A stretch of 64,000 nt of DNA from positions 77,632-141,631 of the forward strand of contig DASVCW010000001.1 in NCBI GenBank assembly GCA_036381435.1, read 5' to 3'. The position numbers and the translations under genes were made by a program. This document shows, piece after piece, positions 8,979 to 18,103 of this stretch. Numbering within the stretch: the first letter of the stretch is position 1; every line of letters begins with the position of its first letter. The stretch is from Fodinibius sp036381435. GTDB taxonomy: Bacteria > Bacteroidota > Rhodothermia > Balneolales > Balneolaceae. A model generated the notes under the pieces. That model was not told where the DNA came from. It was given only the letters and a program-made list of their open reading frames with translations, and did not search any database.

Positions 8979-9104
8979 GAAGCGCTACAAAGTAAAAAAT
9001 GCTTGTCAATAGGTTTATGAAATATTATTTGATCGCTATAAAAAGAGTTGATCGCTGACGACTGAAAGCTGCCAACTATTCAGCCAAAAAAACAGTATTT
9101 CCAG

Positions 9105-9135
9105 TTGATGGCGTTTTTAATTTTATCTACCTTTC
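9105..9135 (+). promoter_or_regulatory. Candidate promoter of nuoJK
   Basis: TTG (9105-9107), 20 nt, then TACCTTTC (9128-9135), one mismatch from TAnnTTTG. This would give a leader of about 40 nt before the nuoJ ATG. Motif match only. Confidence 0.4.
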
Positions 9136-9180
9136 CCCCGGCTTTAGATTTGAGGAAGGCCGCTAAACAAATTGCCCAAT

Positions 9181-9702
9181 ATGATTACGTATTTATTTAT
9201 TTTTCTGGCTGTTTTGGCCGTTGCATCTGCGCTTGCTGTAGTAATCAGTAAAAACACCGTAAACAGTGCTCTGTTTCTGGTTCTCAATCTGATTTCAATT
9301 GCGGGAGTTTACTTACTCCTACAGGCTCAGTTTTTGGCGATAATACAGGTTTTGGTGTACGCAGGTGCCATTATGGTGCTGTTTTTGTTTGTGATTATGC
9401 TACTCAATGTGGATGAGGAAGAAAGTCTGTTTGACAAGTTCCGCATCAAATATTTTGTGGCCTTTTTGTTGGGAGTTGCCGTGTTTTCCCAAATTATTTA
9501 CAGTATCGGAAATTTGTCGGGCGCCTTGCCAACCGTTTCACCCGATATGGCTGAAGTCGGAACGGTAGAGGCTGTGGGTGAAGTTCTTTTTACAAAATAT
9601 CTGTTGCCATTTGAGCTGACGGCCATCTTGCTAACTGCCGCCATTGTGGGCGCGCTTATCGTAGCACAACATAAAATTAAACCGGGAGTAGGAAATGATT
9701 AG
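9181..9702 (+). CDS. nuoJ: NADH-quinone oxidoreductase subunit J
   Basis: Membrane-arm subunit of respiratory complex I, needed for coupling quinone reduction to proton transfer. The product begins MITYLFIFLAVLAVASALAV and has five hydrophobic segments; the conserved third-helix region reads VLVYAGAIMVLFLFVIMLL. The frame could open at a TTG 9 bp earlier, but the ATG at 9181 gives the canonical N-terminus and is preferred. It overlaps nuoK by 8 nt. nuoA-I are not upstream, so the operon is split here. Confidence 0.93.
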   Translation: MITYLFIFLAVLAVASALAVVISKNTVNSALFLVLNLISIAGVYLLLQAQFLAIIQVLVYAGAIMVLFLFVIMLLNVDEEESLFDKFRIKYFVAFLLGVAVFSQIIYSIGNLSGALPTVSPDMAEVGTVEAVGEVLFTKYLLPFELTAILLTAAIVGALIVAQHKIKPGVGND

Positions 9703-9997
9703 TATAGATTGGTTTTTGGCACTCAGCGCTGTTTTATTTTGTATCGGTTTGGTAGGTGTTTTGATCCGTAAAAATGCGATCGTCATTTTTATGTGTGTTG
9801 AATTGATGTTGAACGCTGTAAACCTGACGTTGCTCTCCTTCAGCAGTCACTACGGTAACATTGATGGGCAAATCCTGGTATTCTTTGCCTTGGCGGTAGC
9901 TGCCGCTGAAGCAGTGGTGGGCTTGGCCATCATTATCGCTATATTCCGAAATAACCTTTCTGTTGATATCAGCGATATCAATTTACTTCGCTGGTAA
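9695..9997 (+). CDS. nuoK: NADH-quinone oxidoreductase subunit K
   Basis: Small membrane subunit (100 residues, the usual length) of complex I, homologous to MrpC antiporter subunits. Three membrane helices are visible. The conserved buried glutamates are present: Glu36 in MCVELMLNAVNL and Glu72 in AAAEAVVGLAI, matching the essential positions of E. coli NuoK. It overlaps the end of nuoJ, which indicates translational coupling. In most genomes nuoL follows directly; here DUF1232 and nhaD genes lie in between. Confidence 0.95.
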   Translation: MISIDWFLALSAVLFCIGLVGVLIRKNAIVIFMCVELMLNAVNLTLLSFSSHYGNIDGQILVFFALAVAAAEAVVGLAIIIAIFRNNLSVDISDINLLRW

Positions 9998-10090
9998 GTA
10001 AAAAAGAGCGATCATTCTGTCCCACTAACTGGTGGATCTTAACCTTCTGTAAATAGTTATAACTAGCGCAGAAATTTAAGTTATGCGCTT

Positions 10091-10465
10091 ATGAAAATAC
10101 TTGCCAAGCTGCGAGAGGCAGCAAGACAGATTAGGCGCGACGCAATAACCGTTTACTTTGCCGCACGTGATCGTCGAACACCATTCATTGTTCGGATGCT
10201 CGCACTTGCAATTGCAGCCTATGCGCTTAGCCCTATCGACCTTATCCCTGACTTCATTCCAATTTTTGGTTATCTCGACGATATAGTTCTGCTGCCACTT
10301 AGTATTACCTTGGTCATCAAACTAACACCCAAAATCGTTATTGAGGACAGTCGTGCCAAAGCAAACGAAGCCTCTGCCCAACCGACCAGTAACGTCGCCG
10401 CCGCCATCATCATTGCTATTTGGATAGTATGTCTCATAGGTTTCAGCTATTGGTTAGTGTGTTAG
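10091..10465 (+). CDS. YkvA family protein (DUF1232)
   Basis: Small membrane protein of 124 residues. The DUF1232 core is clear: RTPFIVRMLALAIAAYALSP followed by IDLIPDFIPIFGYLDDIVLLP, then a second hydrophobic helix at the C-terminus (about 103-122). The molecular role of YkvA proteins is not established. It sits between nuoK and the rest of the nuo cluster, with its own terminator, and its amino-acid usage (Ala/Arg-rich, with runs of GCC codons) looks different from the neighbours. These points suggest a gene acquired independently, but this is inference. The start ATG is the only plausible one. Confidence 0.8.
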   Translation: MKILAKLREAARQIRRDAITVYFAARDRRTPFIVRMLALAIAAYALSPIDLIPDFIPIFGYLDDIVLLPLSITLVIKLTPKIVIEDSRAKANEASAQPTSNVAAAIIIAIWIVCLIGFSYWLVC

Positions 10466-10517
10466 ACATCTGAGCATTCGTTCAATGGGTTCCACACCGT
10501 TGCTTAAGTCCCATCAT

Positions 10518-10540
10518 AAGGCAGAGAGATGCCTTTTTTA
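10518..10540 (+). terminator. Terminator after the DUF1232 gene
   Basis: Stem AAGGCA / TGCCTT with loop GAGAGA is followed by further T residues. It lies about 53 bp after the stop codon. Confidence 0.75.
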
Positions 10541-10962
10541 CTGATTACAGTTGTAAGTCGCTATCTTACCGACTTTTACTTAAGAGTTGCTTGTTCTGAC
10601 CCCATAAGTTAAAACTTGCGGTATTGATAGAATCTGATTATAACCCGGAGCGTCTGCTTCGGAAAGTACTTCTCTCGAAATCATTTCCAATAATAAGAGT
10701 TATCTCGTTCCATGGCCCTGCTGAGGAACGTTAGATTGATGCTCCGCGTCCCCCTTATTGCAGGTCAACTCAATGTGAATCCCTGTCTCTAACATATGGT
10801 AGTACAAAAAAGTCCGTCTTGTTGGACAAGCTGTCCGACCTACAGGATTTAAGTTCTTAAAACAAGTATCAAGTGAGGGTTATAAAACCCTTAATAAAGG
10901 GAGCACAAAAGGGGTGACAACACCGCAGAGTTTCGGTACAAGATGAAATGAAAGTTATTCAA
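10541..10962. other. Gene-free spacer between the DUF1232 gene and nhaD
   Basis: About 420 bp with no supportable coding frame. The only structure noted is a palindromic block around 10823-10853 (gtccgtcttgttggacaagc followed by tgtccgac), resembling the 'gtcggacatcttgtccgac' type repeats seen elsewhere in the window. The sequence has mixed composition and no recognised RNA gene. Confidence 0.5.
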
Positions 10963-10995
10963 CAAAAAAAGACAGCCTGTAAATTACAAGCTGCC
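10963..10995 (-). terminator. Terminator of nhaD
   Basis: Read on the minus strand, GGCAGCTTGTAA pairs with TTACAGGCTGTC through a tiny loop (two G-U pairs) and is followed by seven T residues. It begins about 25 bp after the nhaD stop. Confidence 0.85.
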
Positions 10996-11020
10996 TCTAA
11001 AACTATTACTTCTTAATCTC

Positions 11021-12460
11021 TTATAAGAATATCCAGGTTACCAGCAGGTAAGTAGGTACCAGAATCCCAACCGACCACAGCATATAACCTCCAAAACTCG
11101 GCATCTCCACACCAGAAGTTTCTGCAATGGATTTCACCATAAAGTTAGGCGCATTGCCGATATAAGTTACGGCACCAAAGAATACCGCCCCCGAAGAAAC
11201 AGCCATTAGAGTTTCCGAAAGGGTAGTCATCAATATCTCGGCATTACCGCCTGCTGCTTCAAAGAAAACAAGATAAGTAGGAGCATTATCCAGAAAAGCA
11301 GATAATGAGCCGGTCACCCAGAAAAACATTACGTTATTGGGATCTCCGTTCGGTTTAAATACTAATTCTGTTACAAAATCCAAAGCACCCTGGCTGCCGG
11401 CGGCAAGCATAGCCAGCGGCGCGATAATGGTGACAAAAATAGCGGCAAATATTTTGGCGACTTCCTCAATAGGAAACCAGGTAAAACCATTCGCTGCCCG
11501 ACTTTCTTTGGAAGTAAATTTCCAGCTTAGCCAGGTAAGAATTAACAATATTACATTGCTAATAAGACTTTGATAGGTGATATGAATACCATAAACGGTG
11601 AATTCACCCAAATCATATACCCCTGAAAATAATACAGCAAGGGGCACGCCGGCAAGTAAGATAAAGTTGAATCCTCCTTCAATTCCAAGCGGAATTTTAT
11701 CTTCCTCATTAACCTCGGTCAAACCGCCTTCTTTGTTATATAGAATACGGTCTAAGATGTAATAAACGCCTAACAGAAGTACAACCACAAAACTCATTTC
11801 CCAGAAGAGATGGGTGGTGGTCCAGAAGAAACTCACACCTTGCAGGAAGCCCAAAAACAGGGGAGGGTCGCCTAATGGTGTGAGCGAGCCGCCCACGTTA
11901 GCCACAAGAAAAATGAAAAACACGACCATGTGTACCTTGTGCTTGCGTTCTTTATTCGCGCGTAAAAGGGGGCGAATCATCAGCATAGCAGCCCCTGTTG
12001 TTCCCATCCAGCTTGCCAGAATGGTACCGATAAACAGAATAAGCGTGTTTACTTCGGGCGTGCCTTTTAAATATCCTTTGATGCGAATACCGCCGGAAAT
12101 AGTGAAAAGTGCCAAAAGCAGGATAATGAAAGGGATAAATTCCAGCAGGTACACATGCAAAATTTCATACAACATCGTTTCGAAGCCGAAACTTAAATAC
12201 ATGGGTATGATGGCCGTTAAAGCCCAAAATGCCGAAACCTTACCAAAATGATGGTGCCAAAATTCCGGTGCGAAGAGCGGAATGATAGCTAACGATAAAA
12301 GAATACCGACAAAAGGTATGATCCACCAGATGCTTAGCTCAGCACCGCTGAAATTATGTATGGTGTCTTGAACAGAGGCGAAAACCGGAGATGCAAATAG
12401 GGTAAGTAGAAAAGGAAGGGTAAAAGCCGTTATCTTAGAAAGAATTTTATGTAACTTCAC
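11021..12460 (-). CDS. Na+/H+ antiporter, NhaD / ion-transporter superfamily
   Basis: Cytoplasmic-membrane antiporter of 479 residues with an N-terminal hydrophobic leader (KITAFTLPFLLTLFASPVFA) and about 12 further membrane segments. The conserved loop NVGGSLTPLGDPPLFLGFL and the second pseudo-repeat motif SAFLDNAPTYLVFFEAAGG are typical of the NhaD/ArsB/CitM-like fold annotated as sodium:proton antiporter. Substrate preference cannot be proved from sequence. It lies antisense inside the nuo cluster, divergent from nuoL (254 bp between start codons), and ends in a strong terminator. A functional link with a proton-pumping complex in a salt-adapted cell is inferred. Confidence 0.85.
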   Translation of the reverse strand: MKLHKILSKITAFTLPFLLTLFASPVFASVQDTIHNFSGAELSIWWIIPFVGILLSLAIIPLFAPEFWHHHFGKVSAFWALTAIIPMYLSFGFETMLYEILHVYLLEFIPFIILLLALFTISGGIRIKGYLKGTPEVNTLILFIGTILASWMGTTGAAMLMIRPLLRANKERKHKVHMVVFFIFLVANVGGSLTPLGDPPLFLGFLQGVSFFWTTTHLFWEMSFVVVLLLGVYYILDRILYNKEGGLTEVNEEDKIPLGIEGGFNFILLAGVPLAVLFSGVYDLGEFTVYGIHITYQSLISNVILLILTWLSWKFTSKESRAANGFTWFPIEEVAKIFAAIFVTIIAPLAMLAAGSQGALDFVTELVFKPNGDPNNVMFFWVTGSLSAFLDNAPTYLVFFEAAGGNAEILMTTLSETLMAVSSGAVFFGAVTYIGNAPNFMVKSIAETSGVEMPSFGGYMLWSVGILVPTYLLVTWIFL

Positions 12461-12594
12461 GTTGTCTCCAAAATTAATTTAATGCTAAAACTTAATAATT
12501 GTTGCTTAAAATACAGGATGAGATTTAGTTTTAAAATTTAATCTTTACTACTCCTTATAAAATTTGTTAAAACTCATAATTCATCATTCTGTCC

Positions 12595-12624
12595 TTTACC
12601 TTCCATCACTTTTTCTTATCTTTG
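12595..12624 (+). promoter_or_regulatory. Promoter of nuoLMN
   Basis: A perfect -7 element TATCTTTG (12617-12624) is preceded after 18 nt by TTTA (12595-12598). This leaves a leader of about 85 nt before nuoL. A dedicated promoter here fits the break in the nuo cluster. Confidence 0.5.
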
Positions 12625-12714
12625 GCACTTGAGAAATTTCCCTTGGGAATACTTGGAGTATTGGCTACTTTTGAGCCGAATTTTGTGTGGATACAAATCT
12701 GAAATATCGTTTTA

Positions 12715-14736
12715 ATGAATTCTGCGACAACACTTATAAGTCTGATTATTCTACTCCCCCTCGCGGGCTTTCTTATTAACGGCCTCATAGGCTTAAGCTC
12801 CGATTCTTTTCGCTCAAAAAAGACACTGATTGGGGCGATTTCAAACCTGGCTGTTTTTATTCCCTTCCTGATCGCTTTCTACTTTTTCATCAATCTGAGT
12901 CCCGAATCCGAGCCTATTTTTCTTGAACTTTTTACCTGGATTCACACCGGTTCCTTTCAAGTTGATATTGCCTATCAGATAGACCAGCTTTCAATAATGA
13001 TGACGCTGATCGTAACCGGCGTCGGTTTTTTGATCCACTTGTACACCATAGGGTACATGTGGGATGATGACGGCTACTGGAAATTCTTTGCCTACCTGAA
13101 TCTCTTTATCTTCGCCATGCTGAACCTCGTGCTGGCCGATAACCTCCTGCTGATGTTCCTGGGTTGGGAAGGTGTGGGACTTTGCTCGTACTTGCTGATC
13201 GGTTTCTGGTACACTGAAATGAAAAACTCAGCGGCCGCTAAAAAGGCTTTTATTTATAACAGGATAGGAGATTTCGCCTTTTTAATCGCGATGTTCATGA
13301 CCTTTCATTATGTGGGCAGTCTTCGGTTTGATACGATATTAGCCGAGCTCGGTGCCATCCCCGGCGAAGCTAAATTCTGGATCGGTCTGCTGATGTTGGT
13401 CGGTGCAACCGGTAAAAGTGCTCAGATTCCGCTTTTCGTATGGCTGCCGGATGCTATGGCGGGACCAACCTCGGTTTCAGCTCTTATTCACGCCGCTACC
13501 ATGGTTACCTCCGGAATTTACCTGATTTCACGCCTGTCGCCCATGTTTGTAATGTCGCCCGAATTGATGATAATTATCGCCGTGGTCGGTGCGTTGACTG
13601 CCATTGTAGCCGCGACTATTGCCATCACCCAAAACGACATCAAGCGGGTGCTGGCTTATTCAACCGTATCGCAGCTGGGCTATATGTTTTTAGCTTTAGG
13701 ATCAGGAGCATTCACCGCAGCACTTTTTCATGTGCTCACCCATGCCTTCTTTAAGGCATGTCTCTTTTTGGGTTCCGGTTCAGTGATTCATACTATGGAG
13801 CACGTGGAGCACGAATTACATGATGAAGGAAAGGATGTCCATTTTGATACGCAGGATATGCGTTTCATGGGCGGCCTGAAAGAGTACATGCCTTCAACCT
13901 ACAAAACTTTTTTAATTGCGACTATCGCGATTGCGGGAATCCCTCCGCTGGCAGGGTTTTTCTCTAAAGATGAAATTTTAGCCTATACCTTTAATGCTGG
14001 ATTAGGTGAATTTGCCGGACCGCTCTACTTTATTTTGTGGGGCGTGGGAATGATCACTGCATTTATCACCGCTTTCTACATGTTTCGTCTTACTTTCGGG
14101 ACTTTCGGAGGAGAGTTCAAGCTTCCCGCTAAAGTTAAAGAAGCGGCGGGTGCTGAAAAGTATCTGCATGAAAGCCCCAAAACCATGACCATTCCACTTT
14201 GGACACTCGCCGGTTTATCCGTCATTGGCGGTTTTATCGGCATACCGAATTTCCTGGTTTCTACCTTCACCCACGAAGAAGCCCACATCAACCTGTTGCA
14301 TAGCTGGTTGAATCCTGTTACAGCAAATTATGAGATGATGTTGTCTCATTCAGCTGAATGGATGCTTATGATTATTTCCATTTTAGTAGCCGTTTGGGGT
14401 TTTTATACAGCTTACAGAATGTATGGTAATGGTGCTACGGAAGAATCCGATGCCAGGCTTTCCAGCCGGTTCGGCGGGTTGTATCAAACCTGGCAAGAAA
14501 AGTACAATTTCGATGAAGTGTACGAAGGCCTCGTTTCTGAGCCTTTGGTTCGTTTTTCCGATAAAGGTCTTGCTAAGTTTGATATGAAAATCGTGGATGG
14601 TTTTGTGAATACCATCGGCGGTATCGTACGCCTGTTTGGAAGTGTGTTTCGTTACGTTCAAACGGGCGTTACCAGCAGTTATGCTTTAGCCCTTGTTCTC
14701 GGTGTTATTATCGTTTTAAGTTTGTTGATCCTGTAA
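12715..14736 (+). CDS. nuoL: NADH-quinone oxidoreductase subunit L
   Basis: Largest antiporter-like membrane subunit of complex I (673 residues), with the lateral amphipathic helix that braces the membrane arm. Conserved features are Glu152 in FLGWEGVGLCSYLL, Lys234 in GATGKSAQIPLFVWLPDAM and the histidine-containing HAATMVTSGIYL segment. The C-terminal extension beyond residue 500 contains the long helix region and a final membrane anchor. The ATG is used directly; 7 nt separate its stop from a TTG and 13 nt from the preferred ATG of nuoM, so the genes are co-transcribed. Confidence 0.95.
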   Translation: MNSATTLISLIILLPLAGFLINGLIGLSSDSFRSKKTLIGAISNLAVFIPFLIAFYFFINLSPESEPIFLELFTWIHTGSFQVDIAYQIDQLSIMMTLIVTGVGFLIHLYTIGYMWDDDGYWKFFAYLNLFIFAMLNLVLADNLLLMFLGWEGVGLCSYLLIGFWYTEMKNSAAAKKAFIYNRIGDFAFLIAMFMTFHYVGSLRFDTILAELGAIPGEAKFWIGLLMLVGATGKSAQIPLFVWLPDAMAGPTSVSALIHAATMVTSGIYLISRLSPMFVMSPELMIIIAVVGALTAIVAATIAITQNDIKRVLAYSTVSQLGYMFLALGSGAFTAALFHVLTHAFFKACLFLGSGSVIHTMEHVEHELHDEGKDVHFDTQDMRFMGGLKEYMPSTYKTFLIATIAIAGIPPLAGFFSKDEILAYTFNAGLGEFAGPLYFILWGVGMITAFITAFYMFRLTFGTFGGEFKLPAKVKEAAGAEKYLHESPKTMTIPLWTLAGLSVIGGFIGIPNFLVSTFTHEEAHINLLHSWLNPVTANYEMMLSHSAEWMLMIISILVAVWGFYTAYRMYGNGATEESDARLSSRFGGLYQTWQEKYNFDEVYEGLVSEPLVRFSDKGLAKFDMKIVDGFVNTIGGIVRLFGSVFRYVQTGVTSSYALALVLGVIIVLSLLIL

Positions 14737-14749
14737 ATTAGATTTGAAA

Positions 14750-16357
14750 ATGGAGTTACTCTTAAATATTTGCATTTATTTACCGCTCTTCGGCATTGCC
14801 GCAATTCTACTGGCAAAGAGCGAAAAGGCTATAAAGTGGATCAGCTTAATTGTAACCAGCATCACTTTTCTGCTGTCGCTGCCGCTGCTGTTCAATTTTA
14901 ACATAGCTGACTCTGATGTTGCTCAGTACCTTACTGTTGGCAGCCCGGTGCTTGCCGGTTTTGATGTTAAGTACCTGGTAGGGCTTGACGGACTCAGCCT
15001 GCTGCTGTTTATGTTAACCACATTGATGGGCCCCATTGTAATTTTGTCCTCATGGGATTCTGTCAAAAAGCATTTGGCTGGCTATTATTCTATGCTCCTG
15101 CTTTTGCAAACAGCTTCGATGGGGGTATTTGCTTCCTTAGATCTCGTCGTTTTCTATGTCTTTTTTGAGTTATCGCTTATCCCCATGTATTTCCTGATCG
15201 GAATTTGGGGCGGCACTGGGCGCATTCATGCCACGGTCAAATTTTTTGTATACACGCTGGTTGGTTCTCTCATCATGCTTGTAGCACTCATTTACACCGG
15301 CTATGATGCGGGCGCGGTGATGGAAGGTTTCCGCTTCACAACAGACTGGCGGTTTCTTTCAAGCACCGCTTACCAAGTGAGCCTGGTGGAACAGACTTAT
15401 TTATTTTTAGCTTTTGCACTGGCCTTTTGTATCAAAGTGCCGCTGTTTCCCTTTCATACCTGGCTGCCTTATGCTCACACCGAAGCGCCCACAGCCGGAT
15501 CTGTAGTTTTGGCCGCGATTATGCTGAAAATGGGAACCTACGGATTACTCCGGATCTGCCTGCCGCTGTTCCCCAATGCTTTTGTGCAGTTTGCGCCCTA
15601 TATGGCAACACTTGCTGTAATTGGCATTATTTATGGCGCGCTCGTAGCTATGGTACAGAAAGACTGGAAAAAGTTAGTGGCCTATTCATCCGTCAGTCAC
15701 CTTGGTTTTGTAGTCTTAGGCTTATTTGCTTTTAACACCATTGCCGTGCAAGGGGCTTTAATCCAAATGGTGAATCACGGTCTTTCAACAGGAGCACTCT
15801 TTTTGATTGTAGGTATGATTTATGACCGTCGCCACACCCGTGAAATTAAAGATTTTGGAGGTATTGCAAAGGTAATGCCGGTTTTTGCCGTAATGTTTAT
15901 GATTACTACCCTTGCTTCAATCGGCCTGCCGGGGCTGAATGGCTTCATCGGTGAATTCTTGATCTTGAACGGCACTTTTAACTCCGCAGTCATTCCTGAA
16001 AACGCCTTCGCGATATTTGCAACCACCGGGGTAATCCTGGCTGCTGTTTATATGCTTTGGTTGTACCAGCGGGTAATGTTTGGCCCGATCAAGCACAAGG
16101 TGAATGAAAAGCTGGTTGATCTGAATGCGCGTGAAATCGGTATTTTGATTCCACTGATTATTCTTATGTTTTGGATTGGTATTCGTCCCACTACTTTTAT
16201 GCGATATTCCGAGGTTCAGATTAATGAACTGCTTGAATCTTCCAGAGAAAAGCGAATGGCCGTAAAACAGTCGGCGGTTTCGCGGGAACTGCCTGAATGG
16301 ACTTCAACGTTTTATGATGTTACAAACGAAATAGCATCAAAAACGAAAAATCATTAA
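14750..16357 (+). CDS. nuoM: NADH-quinone oxidoreductase subunit M
   Basis: Antiporter-like membrane subunit of complex I. About 14 membrane helices; the key buried glutamate is Glu140 in VVFYVFFELSLIPMYFL, and the channel lysine lies in AFCIKVPLFPFHTWLP. A TTG six bases upstream would add two residues, but the ATG at 14750 is the likelier start. About 535 residues, normal for NuoM. It is followed after 4 nt by the pterin carbinolamine dehydratase gene, then nuoN. Confidence 0.95.
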   Translation: MELLLNICIYLPLFGIAAILLAKSEKAIKWISLIVTSITFLLSLPLLFNFNIADSDVAQYLTVGSPVLAGFDVKYLVGLDGLSLLLFMLTTLMGPIVILSSWDSVKKHLAGYYSMLLLLQTASMGVFASLDLVVFYVFFELSLIPMYFLIGIWGGTGRIHATVKFFVYTLVGSLIMLVALIYTGYDAGAVMEGFRFTTDWRFLSSTAYQVSLVEQTYLFLAFALAFCIKVPLFPFHTWLPYAHTEAPTAGSVVLAAIMLKMGTYGLLRICLPLFPNAFVQFAPYMATLAVIGIIYGALVAMVQKDWKKLVAYSSVSHLGFVVLGLFAFNTIAVQGALIQMVNHGLSTGALFLIVGMIYDRRHTREIKDFGGIAKVMPVFAVMFMITTLASIGLPGLNGFIGEFLILNGTFNSAVIPENAFAIFATTGVILAAVYMLWLYQRVMFGPIKHKVNEKLVDLNAREIGILIPLIILMFWIGIRPTTFMRYSEVQINELLESSREKRMAVKQSAVSRELPEWTSTFYDVTNEIASKTKNH

Positions 16358-16361
16358 AACA

Positions 16362-16652
16362 ATGGCTGAAGCACTTTCTGACGACCAGGTTTCTGAGAAG
16401 ATTAAAGATCTTGATGAATGGAAGCATAAAGATGATAAGCTGAACAAGGAATATAAGTTCAAAAATTTTCGGGAGGCGATGGCTTTCATCACCCGCATTG
16501 CTTTTGAAGCCGAGGACCAGGTCCATCACCCCGAAATTTTCAATGTTTACAATAAAGTCAACATTTCACTCAGCACGCATGATGCCGGTGGAAAAGTGAC
16601 CGAGAAAGATATCAAGCTCGCAAAAACGATCGAGTCATTGTACAATAAATAA
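16362..16652 (+). CDS. 4a-hydroxytetrahydrobiopterin dehydratase (pterin-4a-carbinolamine dehydratase)
   Basis: Small cytoplasmic enzyme (96 residues) that dehydrates 4a-hydroxytetrahydrobiopterin during pterin recycling after aromatic amino acid hydroxylation. The family signature is complete: EDQVHHPEIFNVYNKVNISL followed by STHDAGGKVTEKDIKLA, including the catalytic His pair and the later His. It starts 4 nt after nuoM and ends 5 nt before nuoN, so it is embedded in the complex I transcript. Nothing in complex I is known to need a pterin. PCD proteins also moonlight (DCoH) and some lack BH4 context. Elsewhere in this window, a PTPS gene and FolE2 supply upstream pterin steps. Confidence 0.93.
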   Translation: MAEALSDDQVSEKIKDLDEWKHKDDKLNKEYKFKNFREAMAFITRIAFEAEDQVHHPEIFNVYNKVNISLSTHDAGGKVTEKDIKLAKTIESLYNK

Positions 16653-16657
16653 GTTAC

Positions 16658-18103
16658 ATGAATTATCTACACGACCTTAATGCATTTCTGCCCGGTGTGA
16701 TCGTAGCCGCATCGGGACTGATAGCACTTTTGATAGATTCCTACAAAAACGACCATAACGGAATATACGGACTTACCGTTGTGTCGCTGATTGCTGCTCT
16801 CGCGCTTTCCGTCATTGATATGTTCGGACCTGCCGGCACAGCATTTTCAGGGATGATAGTGTATGGCGGTGTCGCTGCCTTTGGTAACACCATCGTTTTG
16901 TTCGGATCACTTTTTTGCGTACTGATTTCACGTGAATATTTAAGTGCTATCAATCATAACTATGGCGAAGTATATGCTATGATGCTTTTTGCCACTGCCG
17001 GTATGCTTGGCCTCGCGAGTGCTAATAGTTTGGTGATGATTTTCATCGGCCTTGAAACCATGTCTATTTGTCTTTATGTGCTGGCCGGACTGATTAAAGA
17101 CCGGAAAACCAGTGCTGAAGCTTCCATAAAATATTTTCTTCTCGGGGCATTTTCCACAGGCTTTCTGCTTTACGGAATGGCCCTTCTTTACGGTGCTACC
17201 GGTTCGCTGTATTTGCCCGAGATTGCTGAAGCTGCAAGTTCAAATCTCTTATTTGTAGCCGGTGCCGGCTTGTTGCTCGGGGGATTTTTCTTCAAAATTG
17301 CGGCTGTACCTTTTCATATGTGGACTCCCGATGTTTATGAAGGTACGCCGACCACTATCACCGCTTATATGGCTACGGCGTCAAAATCCGCTACTTTTGT
17401 AGCATTGATTTTGATACTCTCAAAAATGATTCCCGCCGATACGGCAGATTGGACGGAGGTATTAACCATTATTGCTATCATTACAATGGTTTTGGGAAAT
17501 ATTATTGCTCTTGTTCAAGATAATATAAAGCGGATGTTGGCTTATTCAAGTATCGCCCATGCCGGTTATCTGCTGGTGGGACTCGCGGCTGGCACGGCGG
17601 AAGGATATACGGCAGTTCTTTTCTACCTGTTAGCTTATACCATTATGAATGTTGGGGCTTTTGGAGTGGTAGCTTATTATGAACGCCAGCAAGGCTTAGA
17701 CTTTACTGATGTCAACAACTATGCGGGACTTGGTTTTAAACGTCCGGTTATGGGAGTTGTACTTTCATTCTTTCTTTTCTCGTTAGCCGGAATTCCGCCC
17801 TTTGTAGGTTTTGTAGGCAAATACTTAGTTTTCGCAGCCGCTGTTGATGCCGGCCTGATCGGTTTGGCAATAGTAGGGGTTTTAGCAAGTGCTGCGAGTG
17901 TTTACTATTATCTTCGTCCCATGGTCTATATGTACTTTCGCAAAGCGAATAAAGATGTTCCCTTAGTACAGGCCGGACCATTATTCAAATATACCCTTGT
18001 CGTTTTAGCAATTATGACTGTTTATTTTGGTGTTGCATTCGGCGATGTTCTCGATCTGGTTTCCTCTTTTTACGCCAATGACTGGGTAGCTTTTCTAAAA
18101 TAA
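16658..18103 (+). CDS. nuoN: NADH-quinone oxidoreductase subunit N
   Basis: Third antiporter-like membrane subunit of complex I (481 residues, normal). Glu133 in FIGLETMSICLYVLAGL and the channel segment FFKIAAVPFHMWTPDVYEGT are as in the family, and about 14 hydrophobic helices are visible. Last gene of nuoL-nuoM-PCD-nuoN. The stop is followed directly by palindromic repeat sequence rather than a T-tailed terminator. Confidence 0.95.
   Translation: MNYLHDLNAFLPGVIVAASGLIALLIDSYKNDHNGIYGLTVVSLIAALALSVIDMFGPAGTAFSGMIVYGGVAAFGNTIVLFGSLFCVLISREYLSAINHNYGEVYAMMLFATAGMLGLASANSLVMIFIGLETMSICLYVLAGLIKDRKTSAEASIKYFLLGAFSTGFLLYGMALLYGATGSLYLPEIAEAASSNLLFVAGAGLLLGGFFFKIAAVPFHMWTPDVYEGTPTTITAYMATASKSATFVALILILSKMIPADTADWTEVLTIIAIITMVLGNIIALVQDNIKRMLAYSSIAHAGYLLVGLAAGTAEGYTAVLFYLLAYTIMNVGAFGVVAYYERQQGLDFTDVNNYAGLGFKRPVMGVVLSFFLFSLAGIPPFVGFVGKYLVFAAAVDAGLIGLAIVGVLASAASVYYYLRPMVYMYFRKANKDVPLVQAGPLFKYTLVVLAIMTVYFGVAFGDVLDLVSSFYANDWVAFLK

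Noticed and set aside
8695..9009. 104-codon frame on the minus strand
   Set aside because: It overlaps the end of uppP and then reads through repeat copy B; its sequence mirrors the repeat translation seen in copy A.
10452..10515. Possible integron attC site after the DUF1232 gene
   Set aside because: A gttagac and an attcgttcaa occur, but the matching RYYYAAC partner and paired L/R arms of an attC could not be found; kept only as a remark in the acquisition finding.
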